Shown: positions 30,612 through 40,514, numbered from the stretch's first letter. The stretch: 52,738 nt of DNA from Slackia sp. (GCA_030527325.1 JAUNBA010000006.1:63626-116363), one strand, 5' to 3'. Notes: generated from the letters alone by a model not told the origin. Numbers and translations are program-made.

Positions 30612-31565
30612 ATGGCTTATTCAGGCAATCCGAAGGATTATTCGGTAGCGGTCATTTTCGGCGGAACGTCCGGCGAGCGCGAGGTGTCGTTGAATTCGGG
30701 GGCATGCTGCGCCCGTGCTCTTGAAGAACTGGGGTTTGCCGTGGATACGGTCGATCCCGCTTCGCGCGACGATTTGAAGAAGCTGGTCGATAAGGAATTC
30801 GACGTGGCGTTTTTGGCCTTGCACGGCAAGGGCGGCGAGGACGGAACGATCCAGGGTTTTCTCGAGACGCTGCATATCCCGTACACGGGATCGGGCATTC
30901 TCGCGAACGCCCTGGCGATCAACAAAGCGCGTGCCAAGGAACTTTACGAAAAGGCCGGTCTGCCCACGGCCGCTTCTGCGGTGGTGGGTCGCGATGACGA
31001 ATTGGATGCGGCCGATTTGGACGAAATCGTCGGAACGTGCGGCATTCCTTGCGTGGTGAAGCCTGTGACCGAGGGCAGTTCGCTGGGCATGAGCATCGTG
31101 CGCGACGCGGCCGACCTTCGTGCGGCGCTGGATACGGCGCTCGCCGTCGACGACGAGGCCATGGTCGAGCAGTTCATCGAGGGAACCGAGTTGACGGTGG
31201 GCGTTATGGGCAGCGACGACCCGATGGCGTTCCCCGTCATCCAGATCGTTTCGAACAATGACGAGTTCTACAACTATCACGCGAAATACGCGGCGGGCGG
31301 CAGCACGCATCTTTGCCCCGCACCTATAGCCGACGCGGCCGCCGAGCAGGCGCAAGCCATCGCCGTCGCGGCGCATGCGGTGCTCGGCTGCGCGGGAATT
31401 TCCCGCACCGACATCATCTTGGATGCGGATGGCCGCTGCTGGGTGCTCGAGACTAATACGCTGCCCGGCATGACGGACACTTCGCTGATCCCGGATGCCG
31501 CCCGCGCGGTGGGCATGAGTTTTTCCGATGTGTGCGAGAAACTCATCGAGATGGCTTTGGCATAG
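30612..31565 (+). CDS. ddl: D-alanine-D-alanine ligase
   Basis: An ATP-grasp ligase making the D-Ala-D-Ala end of peptidoglycan precursors; 317 residues, the short DdlB-like form. Motifs: GGTSGEREVSLNSG, HGKGGEDG, KPVTEGSSLGMS, EFYNYHAKY and LETNTLPGMT. Tyr in the AKY omega loop fits D-Ala rather than D-lactate specificity. It is divergent from rubrerythrin and followed by a strong terminator. Confidence 0.96.
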   Translation: MAYSGNPKDYSVAVIFGGTSGEREVSLNSGACCARALEELGFAVDTVDPASRDDLKKLVDKEFDVAFLALHGKGGEDGTIQGFLETLHIPYTGSGILANALAINKARAKELYEKAGLPTAASAVVGRDDELDAADLDEIVGTCGIPCVVKPVTEGSSLGMSIVRDAADLRAALDTALAVDDEAMVEQFIEGTELTVGVMGSDDPMAFPVIQIVSNNDEFYNYHAKYAAGGSTHLCPAPIADAAAEQAQAIAVAAHAVLGCAGISRTDIILDADGRCWVLETNTLPGMTDTSLIPDAARAVGMSFSDVCEKLIEMALA

Positions 31566-31574
31566 CGCGTATCG

Positions 31575-31605
31575 AAACGGGCCGCATCGACGCGGCCCGT
31601 TTTTT
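31575..31605 (+). terminator. Terminator of ddl
   Basis: A perfect stem (AACGGGCCGC and complement, 6-nt loop) followed by a T-run, between converging ddl and the tail-anchored protein gene. Confidence 0.92.
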
Positions 31606-31625
31606 CGCACGTCGTGCGTCGCGCC

Positions 31626-32285
31626 TTAGAACAAGCCCATGGAACGCAGCAGCCAGACGACGCCCGCTACGAGCGCGAGAAGAAATGCCCAGCTGACGAT
31701 ATAGCATCCTATGCTGCCGCTGCGGCTTTTGTCGAGCAGCTTGTCATGCGCGCTGCGGTGGTCTTTCAAAATGACGGTCCGCCCGTCGCCCTTGGGGATT
31801 TTGACCTTGTTGGACGGCGTCCATCCGCTTGGATCGGCCAGCACGCGCGCCACGCCGGCGGCATTCATGGAAGGATCGGGGCGCGATCCGTCGGCGGCCG
31901 CTCTTGCGAAGGCCTTCACGAATGTATCGAATTCGTCGCGATAGCGCGGCGGATAGGCGAATACCGCGACTTGCCCCCAATAGACGCCGGGGGCGGGCTC
32001 TTCGCTATAGGCGGTGAAGCTGAGCACGTAGCGTAAAATCCACCCTTTCGCATGACAGAGGGCGAGCTTATGCGAATCGGCATGGTCGAGGCATCCGATC
32101 GTCTGGCCGTAGGGGTTTTCGAGCCATGCTTGCTGGCGCTTGCGTTCGTCGAGCTTCCAGACGATTTCGCCGATGTCGCCGACGGCGTTGTCCGAGCTTG
32201 CGAGCAGGGCTCCCGACCGTTTGTCGGCGGTTTGAAAACGGGCGTATGACCCGAAATACGTATCGGATGCGTTTGTAGACGCCAT
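31626..32285 (-). CDS. Predicted tail-anchored hypothetical protein
   Basis: A 219-residue protein of unknown function. Residues 1-190 are soluble and rich in aromatic and charged residues. A single hydrophobic helix near the end (about 193-214, YIVSWAFLLALVAGVVWLL) would anchor it in the membrane with the bulk inside. The ATG at 32285 has AAAGGA 6 nt upstream; the open frame extends much further upstream into the divergent gene and is not used. Its start lies only 39 bp from the divergent DnaQ/DinG gene, so the promoters overlap. Confidence 0.8.
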   Translation of the reverse strand: MASTNASDTYFGSYARFQTADKRSGALLASSDNAVGDIGEIVWKLDERKRQQAWLENPYGQTIGCLDHADSHKLALCHAKGWILRYVLSFTAYSEEPAPGVYWGQVAVFAYPPRYRDEFDTFVKAFARAAADGSRPDPSMNAAGVARVLADPSGWTPSNKVKIPKGDGRTVILKDHRSAHDKLLDKSRSGSIGCYIVSWAFLLALVAGVVWLLRSMGLF

Positions 32286-32324
32286 GGGCTTCCTTTCGTG
32301 ATAGGCTAGCGTGACAGGACCGAT

Positions 32325-35300
32325 ATGAAAGATTCCATTATGCAGAATATGAGTGTATACGACTTCGTATCCCAAGGAACCCCCGACGATATCGTGCGCC
32401 GATACGCCTCTCTCGCGCAGGCCGCCGCGCGCTGCGATTTCGGTGAGCTCGATCGCAATGTGGTCGTGCTCGACACTGAAACCACCGGTTTTTCCCAGCA
32501 TCACGATGAATTGACCCAGATCGCCGCCGCACGTTTGGAATGCGGCCGCATTACCGACTGGTTCGTCACGTTCGTCAATCCCGGCAAGCCCATCCCCGAC
32601 GAAGTGGCTCGCCTGACCGATATCCACGATGAAGACGTGGCCGATGCTCCGTTGCCCGACGAAGCCCGCGCCCGCCTGGCCTCATTCGTGGGGGATGCCG
32701 TCGTCGTGGCGCATAACGCCGCTTTCGACAAGGGTTTCGTCACGAAGACGCCCTCGGGGTATCCCTTACTTGAAAACCTCTGGATCGATTCGCTCGATCT
32801 CGCCCGCATAGCCCTGCCGCGCTTGACGTCGCATAGGCTCATCGATCTGGTCAGGGCTTTCGACGCCCCTATTTCGACGCATCGCGCCGACGCCGACGTC
32901 GAGGCGCTGTGCGCGGTGTATCGCATCCTTCTTGCCGCCATCGACGCCATGCCCATCGATCTGGTCGAGTTCATCGCTGGCCTTGCGACGGAAGAGGATT
33001 GGCCGACCGGCGCGGTTTTCTCTCGCATGGCGCACATGATGGCGCAGCGTGAGGAGCGCGATTCCGACGCGGGCGAACGGCGCTACCCCATGACGGTGCG
33101 CGGCCTTCGCGCCGCCCGCCTCGCGTCTCGCGATTCCGACGCGACTCGTTCGCAGGAAAAGCCCGTCGCGCCCACGCGTTCGATGGCGTTTCCTTCCGTT
33201 GAGGAAGTATCCGAGGCGTTTTCCGCCGCGGGACTCGTGGGCTCTTTGTACGAAGGCTTCGAGCCGCGCGCCGAGCAGGTCGCAATGGCGGAAAGCGTGC
33301 TGAAGGCGTTTTCATCGTCGGAGAATCTCGTGGTCGAGGCCGGCACGGGCGTCGGAAAATCGATGGCGTATCTGCTGCCGAGCGCATGGGCGGCTTTGCG
33401 CGGCGATGGGGCGATGGGCGTGGCCACGAAGACCAACGCCTTGCTCGATCAGATCATGTATAAAGAGCTGCCGCGGCTGAGCGAGGCCTTCGCTTCCCGC
33501 GGCGCAGGCGAGCTTCGTTACGTGGCGCTCAAGGGGTTTTCCCATTATCCGTGCCTGCGCCTTGTCGAACGGCTGGTGCACGACGGCGCCCATAACGTTT
33601 CCGTCATGGGCAAGTCGGTCAGCCAGGCGCCTTCGATCGCGGCTCTGGTGTCGTTCATCGAGCAGACCGAATACGACGACATGGATGCGCTCAAGCTCGA
33701 CTACAAAGCGCTTCCGCGTTACGCGTTCTCGTTGTCGTCGCGCGATTGCCTCAGGCGAAAGTGCCCGTATTTCGGAGAGCAGTGCTTCGTTCATGGCGCC
33801 CGCAAACAGGCGGAGCGCGCCCACGTCGTGGTGACGAATCACGCCCTGCTGTTCTGCGACCTTGCTTCCGAAGGGCGCTTGCTTCCCGACATCAAGCATT
33901 GGGTCGTGGACGAGGCGCACGGGGCCGAGGCCGAAGCGCGCCGCGCGATGGCCGTCAAGCTCGATGCATTCGATATGGTGCGCCTCGCGAACCGGCTCGC
34001 GTCTTCGGATGCCAAACGCAATCCGTACGAGCGCGTCGAACGCCGCATGCCTCTCGATGAAGGCCTGCAGCCCGAGGCGGCTTCGTTGTTCTACGGTCTT
34101 TCCGGAAAGGCGAAGGCGATCGCGCACGATTTCGCCGAGGCGGCGTCCGAGCTTGCGCATCGCATGAAAGACCTGCTTGAGTGCGATACGGGCCGCGGCA
34201 ACAAGAGCTACGAGACCGTCGAGTTGTGGATCGGCGACGCAGTGCGCTCCGACGAGCATTTCTTGGCGCTGCGCGGCTTGGGCGTGCGTTTCCGCGAGCA
34301 GGCGGAACGCTTGATTTCCGCGAGCAGCGAACTTATCGCGTTTTTGGAGGGGACCGACGGGGTCGAGGATTGCCAGCGCGATATCGCCACTGTCGTCATT
34401 GACGCCAAGGAGATGCTGCAGGCAAGTGAGCTCATCTTGGAAAAGGCGGACCCTCGATTCGTGTATTCGGCGCGGTTGTCGCGCAAAAGCGAACGTGTGG
34501 CCGAACAGCTTCAGGCCCAGGTGGTCGATGTGGGAGGCGTGCTAGACGAAACGTTGTACGAGAATACGTCGAGCGTGGTGTATGCCAGCGCGACGATCGC
34601 CATCGACGGCGATTTCAAGAGCTTCGAAAATGCCATGGGCCTGGGTCGATCGGAGGCGTCGTACGCTTCGACCTGCCTTCTGGGGTCGAGCTACGACTTC
34701 GATTCCCATATGCAGGTCCTGGTCGTCAACGATATTCCCGAGCCTAATCAGCCCGGCTATCTCGATGCGTTGCAGGTCCTGCTCGAGGGCGTGCACGTGG
34801 CCCAGCATGGAAGCATGCTGACGCTGTTCACGAACAGGCGCGAGATGGAGGCGTCGTTCGAGGCGGTGAATCCCGCCATGAAAGAGGCGGGGTTACGTCT
34901 GGTCTGTCAGAAGTGGGGCGTTTCCACCAAGGGGCTGCGCGACGATTTCCTCAAAGACGAGCATTTGTCGCTTTTCGCCTTGAAAAGCTTCTGGGAGGGC
35001 TTCGATGCTCCGGGGGCGACGCTCAAGGGCGTCGTCATTCCCAAGCTGCCGTTCTCCAAGCCGACCGACCCGCTTTCGTGCGAGCGCGCGCAGCGTGATT
35101 CGGCAGCATGGTCGCATTACACGCTGCCGCAGGCCGTCATCGAGGTGAAGCAGGCGGCGGGCCGCCTTATCCGTTCGTCAAGCGACACGGGCGTGCTCAT
35201 CCTTGCCGATCGCAGGCTGCTTACCAAAGGCTACGGACGGGTCTTTTTGAAATCCCTTCCGTCGCGCAACGTGCATAGCTGTTCGACCGCGGAGGCGATT

Positions 35301-35339
35301 GAGATCGTGCGCGCATCGGCGAACAGGGAGTCGTTGTAG
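32325..35339 (+). CDS. DnaQ-DinG type exonuclease/helicase
   Basis: A 1004-residue fusion of a DEDDh 3'-5' exonuclease and an XPD/DinG-type helicase. The exonuclease (about 45-215) has VVLDTETTGF, HNAAFDKGFV and HRADADVEAL. The helicase has Walker A VEAGTGVGKSMAY, a DEAH box (VVDEAHGAEAEARR) and four Cys for an Fe-S cluster (PCLRL, then CLRRKCPYFGEQC). The helicase C-terminus has QAAGRLIRSSSDTGVL. This arrangement is the Gram-positive DinG form, implicated in repair or R-loop removal. AGGA lies 5 nt before the ATG. The next gene begins 3 nt after the stop. Confidence 0.93.
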   Translation: MKDSIMQNMSVYDFVSQGTPDDIVRRYASLAQAAARCDFGELDRNVVVLDTETTGFSQHHDELTQIAAARLECGRITDWFVTFVNPGKPIPDEVARLTDIHDEDVADAPLPDEARARLASFVGDAVVVAHNAAFDKGFVTKTPSGYPLLENLWIDSLDLARIALPRLTSHRLIDLVRAFDAPISTHRADADVEALCAVYRILLAAIDAMPIDLVEFIAGLATEEDWPTGAVFSRMAHMMAQREERDSDAGERRYPMTVRGLRAARLASRDSDATRSQEKPVAPTRSMAFPSVEEVSEAFSAAGLVGSLYEGFEPRAEQVAMAESVLKAFSSSENLVVEAGTGVGKSMAYLLPSAWAALRGDGAMGVATKTNALLDQIMYKELPRLSEAFASRGAGELRYVALKGFSHYPCLRLVERLVHDGAHNVSVMGKSVSQAPSIAALVSFIEQTEYDDMDALKLDYKALPRYAFSLSSRDCLRRKCPYFGEQCFVHGARKQAERAHVVVTNHALLFCDLASEGRLLPDIKHWVVDEAHGAEAEARRAMAVKLDAFDMVRLANRLASSDAKRNPYERVERRMPLDEGLQPEAASLFYGLSGKAKAIAHDFAEAASELAHRMKDLLECDTGRGNKSYETVELWIGDAVRSDEHFLALRGLGVRFREQAERLISASSELIAFLEGTDGVEDCQRDIATVVIDAKEMLQASELILEKADPRFVYSARLSRKSERVAEQLQAQVVDVGGVLDETLYENTSSVVYASATIAIDGDFKSFENAMGLGRSEASYASTCLLGSSYDFDSHMQVLVVNDIPEPNQPGYLDALQVLLEGVHVAQHGSMLTLFTNRREMEASFEAVNPAMKEAGLRLVCQKWGVSTKGLRDDFLKDEHLSLFALKSFWEGFDAPGATLKGVVIPKLPFSKPTDPLSCERAQRDSAAWSHYTLPQAVIEVKQAAGRLIRSSSDTGVLILADRRLLTKGYGRVFLKSLPSRNVHSCSTAEAIEIVRASANRESL

Positions 35340-35342
35340 CGC

Positions 35343-36617
35343 ATGGCGGCGAACAAGCGCAAGGGCCGCTTTGCCGGCCCCGCCAGCATGCACGTCAAGA
35401 AGAGCACGGCGGGCACATCCAACGAAATATCGCTTTCCGTGCTCGACGAGCTGAAAAGCCGCGCCGACGACGCATGGGGCGAGGGCGACCCCAAGGTGAA
35501 GCTCGGCGACTTGTCGCTATTCACCGTCAAGCCGCGTTCGCCACGTGCGGGCGTTCCTCCGGAATCGCGCCCATGCGCGCCCGCGCCGTCGCAGGGCGCA
35601 TCGGCTCGGCACCGTAGGGCTGCGTCGCGTTTGCAGCGCGCCCGCGAGCGTGCCCTGGTCGATCCCGAAAGGGAAATACGCCGTCGTAAGAAAAACAGAC
35701 GCCTGCGCCGGGCGGCTGCCGTGGCGCTTTCCGTGTGCGCATGCTGCTTGCTTGCAGGCTCTGGCGCACTATGGCTGGCCAACGAGTACGAATGCGAGCA
35801 GGAGCGTCTCGCGACGCTTGACCGCGCATTCGACGAGATGGAGAAGGCCGACGCGCTCATCCTGTCCATGGACGATGCGGTCATGGCCGATGCCTCCGAA
35901 CTCTCTTTCGACGACATGGATGCCGTGCGTCGCGGCATCGACGACGCCGACATGCATTTGAACGCCGCCTGCGCGTTCGCCGAGGATGCCGCTTCGTCTT
36001 TGAAAGACGAGACCGCTGCGGAAGCGGCGGGACGCGTGGGCGTTTCGGCCGACGCGCGCCGGCGCATGATGCAATATGCCGCCGCCCTGCTGACCGCCGA
36101 TCGGGAGGCGAAAGCCGCCGTCGATGCGGCGCAGGAATGCTGGAGCCTCGTGCTGGAGGCCGACGGGCATATGAAGCGGGCGGCCTCGCTGGTGGCCGAC
36201 ACGACAACAGAAAACATCGATGCGTCCCAGGAGTCGACCGACGAGGCCGCGGCATTGCTCTCGCAGGCGCAGGGTCGTCTCGACGACGCGCTTCGCGAAT
36301 GCCCCTCGGCCGATTTTTCGGCGTTGTCCGCCTATATTGCCAAGCGGATCGAACAGAACGAATATGCCTCGTCCAGCAATCGGGCTATTCGCGTGCAGGA
36401 TAAGGCGACGGCCGAATCCTGGAACGATCGGTACAACCGCGCCGATGCCGAGGCGATAGAGCTGGCTGCGGCTCTGCCTGCGAAGCCCGCCCAGCCCGTC
36501 CTCGACGCGCTCGATGCCCAGACCGCGGAGACGCGTTCGCTGTATGCGGATGCACGCAAGAGGGCGGCCGAGTCAGATGCATTTATTAGGGATTACCTCG
36601 GTCAATCAGGCAGCTAG
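35343..36617 (+). CDS. Single-pass membrane protein with coiled-coil outer domain, unknown function
   Basis: A 424-residue protein not assigned to a family. Residues 1-123 are basic and presumably cytoplasmic (RRRKKNRRLRR just before the membrane). A hydrophobic helix lies at 124-147. The rest is a long, Ala/Glu/Asp-rich helical region likely to form coiled coils outside. The gene starts 3 nt after the exonuclease/helicase stop, so expression is coupled, although no functional link is known. The basic inside and acidic outside fit an N-in, C-out topology. Confidence 0.8.
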   Translation: MAANKRKGRFAGPASMHVKKSTAGTSNEISLSVLDELKSRADDAWGEGDPKVKLGDLSLFTVKPRSPRAGVPPESRPCAPAPSQGASARHRRAASRLQRARERALVDPEREIRRRKKNRRLRRAAAVALSVCACCLLAGSGALWLANEYECEQERLATLDRAFDEMEKADALILSMDDAVMADASELSFDDMDAVRRGIDDADMHLNAACAFAEDAASSLKDETAAEAAGRVGVSADARRRMMQYAAALLTADREAKAAVDAAQECWSLVLEADGHMKRAASLVADTTTENIDASQESTDEAAALLSQAQGRLDDALRECPSADFSALSAYIAKRIEQNEYASSSNRAIRVQDKATAESWNDRYNRADAEAIELAAALPAKPAQPVLDALDAQTAETRSLYADARKRAAESDAFIRDYLGQSGS

Positions 36618-36629
36618 ATTCAAATAGGC

Positions 36630-36635
36630 TATACT
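36630..36635 (+). promoter_or_regulatory. Possible -10 box of the M28-like gene
   Basis: TATACT about 55 nt before the next start codon; no clear -35 box. Confidence 0.35.
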
Positions 36636-36688
36636 GTCCGGCATATATGCCCTTATAAACAAGGCGAACGAAGATTGAGAAGGCACGG

Positions 36689-39600
36689 ATGAGCAAACCA
36701 ATTGATCACATCGCCTATCTCTCGCAAGAGATCGGTCCCCGTCCCGCAGGAACGGAAGAAGAACAGCAAGCCGCGCTCTACATCACCGAGCGCTTCCAGA
36801 AGGAAGCGGGCCTTTCGGTGAACATAGAGGATTTCACCTGCAACTCCAACGCGGCGATGCCCATGCTTATCTGCTCCATCGTGACCATTGCGTCCGTGGC
36901 GCTCGGGCTGTTCGTTCCTATCGCGGCCATTCCGGCCATCGTCGCGTGCGTTTTGTCGGCGGCGATTTTCGTGGCGGAAACGTGCGACAAGCCTGTTTTG
37001 TCGCAGTTGTTCATGAAGGGCGTCAGTCAAAACGTCGTTGCTAAATACGAGCCCGAAAACGATCCTTCCGGCCCTGGCGCGCGCCGCCGCAAGGTCATTC
37101 TTGTTGCTCATTACGATAGCGGCAAGGTGCGCCACGACCTGACGGGCTTCATGCCTTCGGTCCAGCGTCCTTTGCAGTACGCCGCGCTCGTTTCCATGTG
37201 CGTGCTGCCCTTCGTGCTGGCTGCGTATCGTTTCGCGTTCGGCGGGGAAGGCCCCGTCGCCATCGCCCTTATGGTGCTCGCAATCATCGGCGCACTCATC
37301 GTGGCCGTTCCCGCCGCGTTCGCGGTGATCGAGAAAGCTTCCGCGTATAACGAGGGGGCGAACTCCAACGCATCGGGCGTTGCGGTGATGCTCGAAGTGG
37401 CGCGCCGCATCGGCAGCGGCGAGGCGCAGGCGGATGCCCCCCATGACGCCACGGTGCATGGAGAGCAGGCTGCTTACGATGCGGGCGTCGTTCCCGAAGG
37501 CGCGTCTCTTTCGTATGACGACGATACCCTTGCCGCAGCGAAGGCCGCCGTGGCCGCTCCTGCTCCCATCGAAACCTTGGCTGCGGTTGCGGCTAAGGCC
37601 GCCGAGCTGCACGAGGCCGCCGAGGCGGCCGAGGCGGCGCGTCTCGCCCAGGAGGAAGAAGAGCGCGCCGAAGCCGAGCGCCGCGCCGAGGAAGGCATTG
37701 TCGGCGAGGATGAGACTCAGGCCGAGGAAGAGCCCGCGAAGCCTCTGCCTGCAGGCGTTCCCGAATGGTATATCAAGGCCACCGAGAAAGCGCGCAAGCG
37801 CGAGGGCTCCAAAGACGAGGCTTCCGATGCCCCGTCGTATCGTTCGCGTTATGCCGACTTCCCCGACGACCGTCGCTTTTCCGACGACGCTTCCGACGCG
37901 TCCATCGATGACGATGTGATCGTCGATCAGGAGATTCCCGGGTCCGAGGCGCCTGTGCCCTACGAGGAAGAAGGGGCTTGCGACGCAGTCGACGCTGCGG
38001 TCGACGAAGAGTCGCACGAGGCGTCGGAGGGCGAAGCCGAGGAATCCGACGACGAGAAAGCCGAGGCTGCGTCCGACGAATCCGCCGACGAGAACGCTTC
38101 CGAGGCGCGTGAGGACGAGGTCGAATCCGAGGATGGCGCAGAGACGGCCGACGGGGTCGATCCCGATGCGACGGCCGCGCTCGATGCGGTCGATCCGCAG
38201 AAGGATGCTTCGGAAGAGGCGGCTGCTCCCGATTGCGCAGATGAAGCCGCTCAGACTTCGGTTCCCGATGCTTCTGTCGATGAGGTCGTTGAAAACGATG
38301 ACGCGCGTTTCGATGACGCCGACGCTACGGTTGCGATGCCGGCTCTCGCCGAATCCGGCGAGGCGTCCTCCGAGCCGATTTCGGATTCCGCCGATCAGTC
38401 CTCGAGCGACGATGCTCAGGATGCGCCTTCTCCCGAGGCCGAGACCGGCGTCGTCGCCGAAGGCGAGCGAGCAGGCGATGCCGCAAGCCCTGCCGACGCC
38501 GATGCGGCGAAGGGGGCGGAGGCCGAAGCGGACGGCGCGACGAGCCGCCTGCCTCAGATGATGTATTACACGCAGCCGGAAGATCGAACCGAGGAATTGC
38601 GCGACCGCGCCCGCAAGGAGCGTTCGGTGGTCACGCTGACCGATGATGAAATGCAGGATATGGCGACCCCTGTCGCCGAGGCCGAGCCCGTGGCTCCTGC
38701 GGCGCAGGTGGTCTCGCTGCTTTCCGAGGAGGATGCCGTATCCGCCGCATCTGCCGACAAGACGGCGTCTCTTTCCGCTTCGGCCGACGAGACGGCCGTG
38801 TTGCCGGCCCTGCAGGATTCCGCGCCCGGTTCCGACGCTGCGTCCGAGGCGGACGCCGTCGTGTCCATCGAGGGCGATGCCGCCAAGGCCCCTTTGCTCG
38901 AAAGCATTCCTGCCGTGACAAGCCTGCCGAGCATCACGCTGCCCGCCGAGCCGTCTCCTCAGCCCGTTTCTTTCGACGACCTGCGACAGAGGGCTCCTCT
39001 TGCAAACGCCGCCGATGCCAAGGGGCGCGAAGCGGCGAAAGATCTTTTGCCCGTGAGCGTTCCTGCGGTCGAGCCGATCGTTCCTGCGTCCGACGAATCC
39101 GGTGTGCTGTTCGGCGCGTCGAACGCCAATGTGAGCAAGACCGGTTCCTTCGCCGCGGTGACGGCCATCGGCGCCGAGCCCGTGGGCGATGCGCTGATCG
39201 AAGGCATCGCGCCCGAGGATGTCTACGTCGACGACGCCGACGATTCGTCGTTCGAAGGCGAATATACGGAGACCGGCGCGTTCGCCGGACCCGGTTACGT
39301 GGAGATGCCCCAGTCGCGCATGAGCCGTTTCTTCGGCAAGTTCCGTCGCAAGAAGCACGAGGAGCCCGAAAGCGCTCACGAATGGCTCGACGTCGACGAG
39401 GATTTCGACGCGCGTTCCGTGGGCAAGAAGCGCGGCAGCTGGGAGAGCTTCCGCGATGAGGAGGATACCTGGAACGGCGGCGCTTTCGACGCCTTGAAGG
39501 CCCGTGCCGCCGGCAAGGACGACGAGGGCGATCGCGGCGAGGAAGATGTTTCCGCGCCCGCCCGCCTGAGCGCTCCTTTCGTGACCCACGACGCGTTCGC

Positions 39601-40156
39601 CGCCGCGCTTGCCGCCGCCAATGCGGCGGCCGAGGCGAAAGGCGAAGCCACGGTGAGCGAAAGCGTCGAGGAGTTCGAGGACGATGTCCAGCAGATCTAC
39701 TCGTTCGCTGCGGGCGATATCAATACCGAGGTCTGGTTCGTCGCTTTGGGTTCGGAACTTGCGGGCAACGGCGGTATCAAGGCGTTTTTGGCCGAGCATG
39801 CTTCCGATATGCGCGGTGCGATCATCGTCAATCTCGAGTCGTTGGGTGCGGGCACGCTGTCCTACCTCGAGAAAGAGGGCCGTTTGAAGCAGGCTTCGTG
39901 CTCTCCGCGCATGAAGCGCTTCATACGCAAGGCTTCTCAGGCCTCGGGCGTCGATGTCGCTCCGGCCAAGCTCGATTGGCGCGAGAGCGCCGCGAGCTAC
40001 GCGCAGAAGCATCGTATGCAGGCCATGACCATAGCCGGCATGGACGGGGTGAAGCCCGCCTATTACGGGCAGGCAGACGACGTCATCGAGAACATCGATG
40101 CCGCCGCCCTCGATCGCAGCGCCGATATGGTGGTCGAGCTTTTGAAGAACATCTAG
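36689..40156 (+). CDS. M28 peptidase-like membrane protein split by a large acidic insert
   Basis: A 1155-residue protein. Residues 1-50 resemble the start of M28 aminopeptidases (EIGPRPAGTEEEQQAA). Four hydrophobic helices follow (about 57-97 and 160-213), with VILVAHYDSGK (His141, Asp143) in the loop between pairs. NEGANSNASGVAVMLEVAR (222-239) matches the next M28 motif but with Ser where a metal-bridging Asp is usual. About residues 245-965 form an acidic, Ala/Glu/Asp-rich low-complexity region. The rest of the M28 fold resumes near 1011: VWFVALGSELAG, IIVNLESLGAG and YYGQADDVIENID. There the second Glu, the Asp and the final His of the family appear replaced. It may be a catalytically impaired scaffold. 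GAGAAGG precedes the ATG. Confidence 0.85.
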   Translation: MSKPIDHIAYLSQEIGPRPAGTEEEQQAALYITERFQKEAGLSVNIEDFTCNSNAAMPMLICSIVTIASVALGLFVPIAAIPAIVACVLSAAIFVAETCDKPVLSQLFMKGVSQNVVAKYEPENDPSGPGARRRKVILVAHYDSGKVRHDLTGFMPSVQRPLQYAALVSMCVLPFVLAAYRFAFGGEGPVAIALMVLAIIGALIVAVPAAFAVIEKASAYNEGANSNASGVAVMLEVARRIGSGEAQADAPHDATVHGEQAAYDAGVVPEGASLSYDDDTLAAAKAAVAAPAPIETLAAVAAKAAELHEAAEAAEAARLAQEEEERAEAERRAEEGIVGEDETQAEEEPAKPLPAGVPEWYIKATEKARKREGSKDEASDAPSYRSRYADFPDDRRFSDDASDASIDDDVIVDQEIPGSEAPVPYEEEGACDAVDAAVDEESHEASEGEAEESDDEKAEAASDESADENASEAREDEVESEDGAETADGVDPDATAALDAVDPQKDASEEAAAPDCADEAAQTSVPDASVDEVVENDDARFDDADATVAMPALAESGEASSEPISDSADQSSSDDAQDAPSPEAETGVVAEGERAGDAASPADADAAKGAEAEADGATSRLPQMMYYTQPEDRTEELRDRARKERSVVTLTDDEMQDMATPVAEAEPVAPAAQVVSLLSEEDAVSAASADKTASLSASADETAVLPALQDSAPGSDAASEADAVVSIEGDAAKAPLLESIPAVTSLPSITLPAEPSPQPVSFDDLRQRAPLANAADAKGREAAKDLLPVSVPAVEPIVPASDESGVLFGASNANVSKTGSFAAVTAIGAEPVGDALIEGIAPEDVYVDDADDSSFEGEYTETGAFAGPGYVEMPQSRMSRFFGKFRRKKHEEPESAHEWLDVDEDFDARSVGKKRGSWESFRDEEDTWNGGAFDALKARAAGKDDEGDRGEEDVSAPARLSAPFVTHDAFAAALAAANAAAEAKGEATVSESVEEFEDDVQQIYSFAAGDINTEVWFVALGSELAGNGGIKAFLAEHASDMRGAIIVNLESLGAGTLSYLEKEGRLKQASCSPRMKRFIRKASQASGVDVAPAKLDWRESAASYAQKHRMQAMTIAGMDGVKPAYYGQADDVIENIDAAALDRSADMVVELLKNI

Positions 40157-40162
40157 CCCATG

Positions 40163-40194
40163 ACGGGGCCGCGTCGAAAGCGCGGCCCCGTTTT
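40163..40194 (+). terminator. Terminator of the M28-like gene
   Basis: A perfect 11-bp stem (ACGGGGCCGCG and complement, 7-nt loop) followed by TTTT. Confidence 0.92.
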
Positions 40195-40320
40195 GCATGA
40201 CGCGCTAGCAACGGTTGCGCACCGTGCCCCCGTTTCGTCGCTTCGTGCGCTATTATGGGGCATCCTGATCGAGGCATCGGGATGCGGGGAATCGTAGGAG
40301 ACGCGTTTTTGGAGGTAACA

Positions 40321-40470
40321 ATGGCTATCGAGGCATATTGCGTGAAGTGCAAGGCGAAAAAGGTCATGCAGAATCCCGTGGAGAGCACCACGAAAAACGG
40401 CAAGCCCATTACGAAGGGAACGTGTCCTGATTGCGGTACCACGATTTGCCGTATCGGCGCTACGAAATAA
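40321..40470 (+). CDS. Small zinc-ribbon protein (DUF5679-like)
   Basis: A 49-residue protein beginning MAIEAYCVKCKAKK. Two CxxC knuckles (CVKC and CPDC) form a zinc ribbon, with NGKPITKGTC between. This matches the small DUF5679 family of actinobacteria, of unknown function. GGAGG lies 6 nt before the ATG. The open frame extends upstream but lacks a good site. It stands just before tRNA-Gly. Confidence 0.9.
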   Translation: MAIEAYCVKCKAKKVMQNPVESTTKNGKPITKGTCPDCGTTICRIGATK

Positions 40471-40514
40471 CGCATATATCGTTGCTTTTTGCGCGTGCGA
40501 AGCGGAGAAAGCGC

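Noticed and set aside
36653..40198. A 1181-codon open frame on the minus strand opposite the M28-like gene
   Set aside because: It is the antisense of a repetitive GC-rich gene. It has no matching family motif, and its codon bias follows the plus-strand gene.
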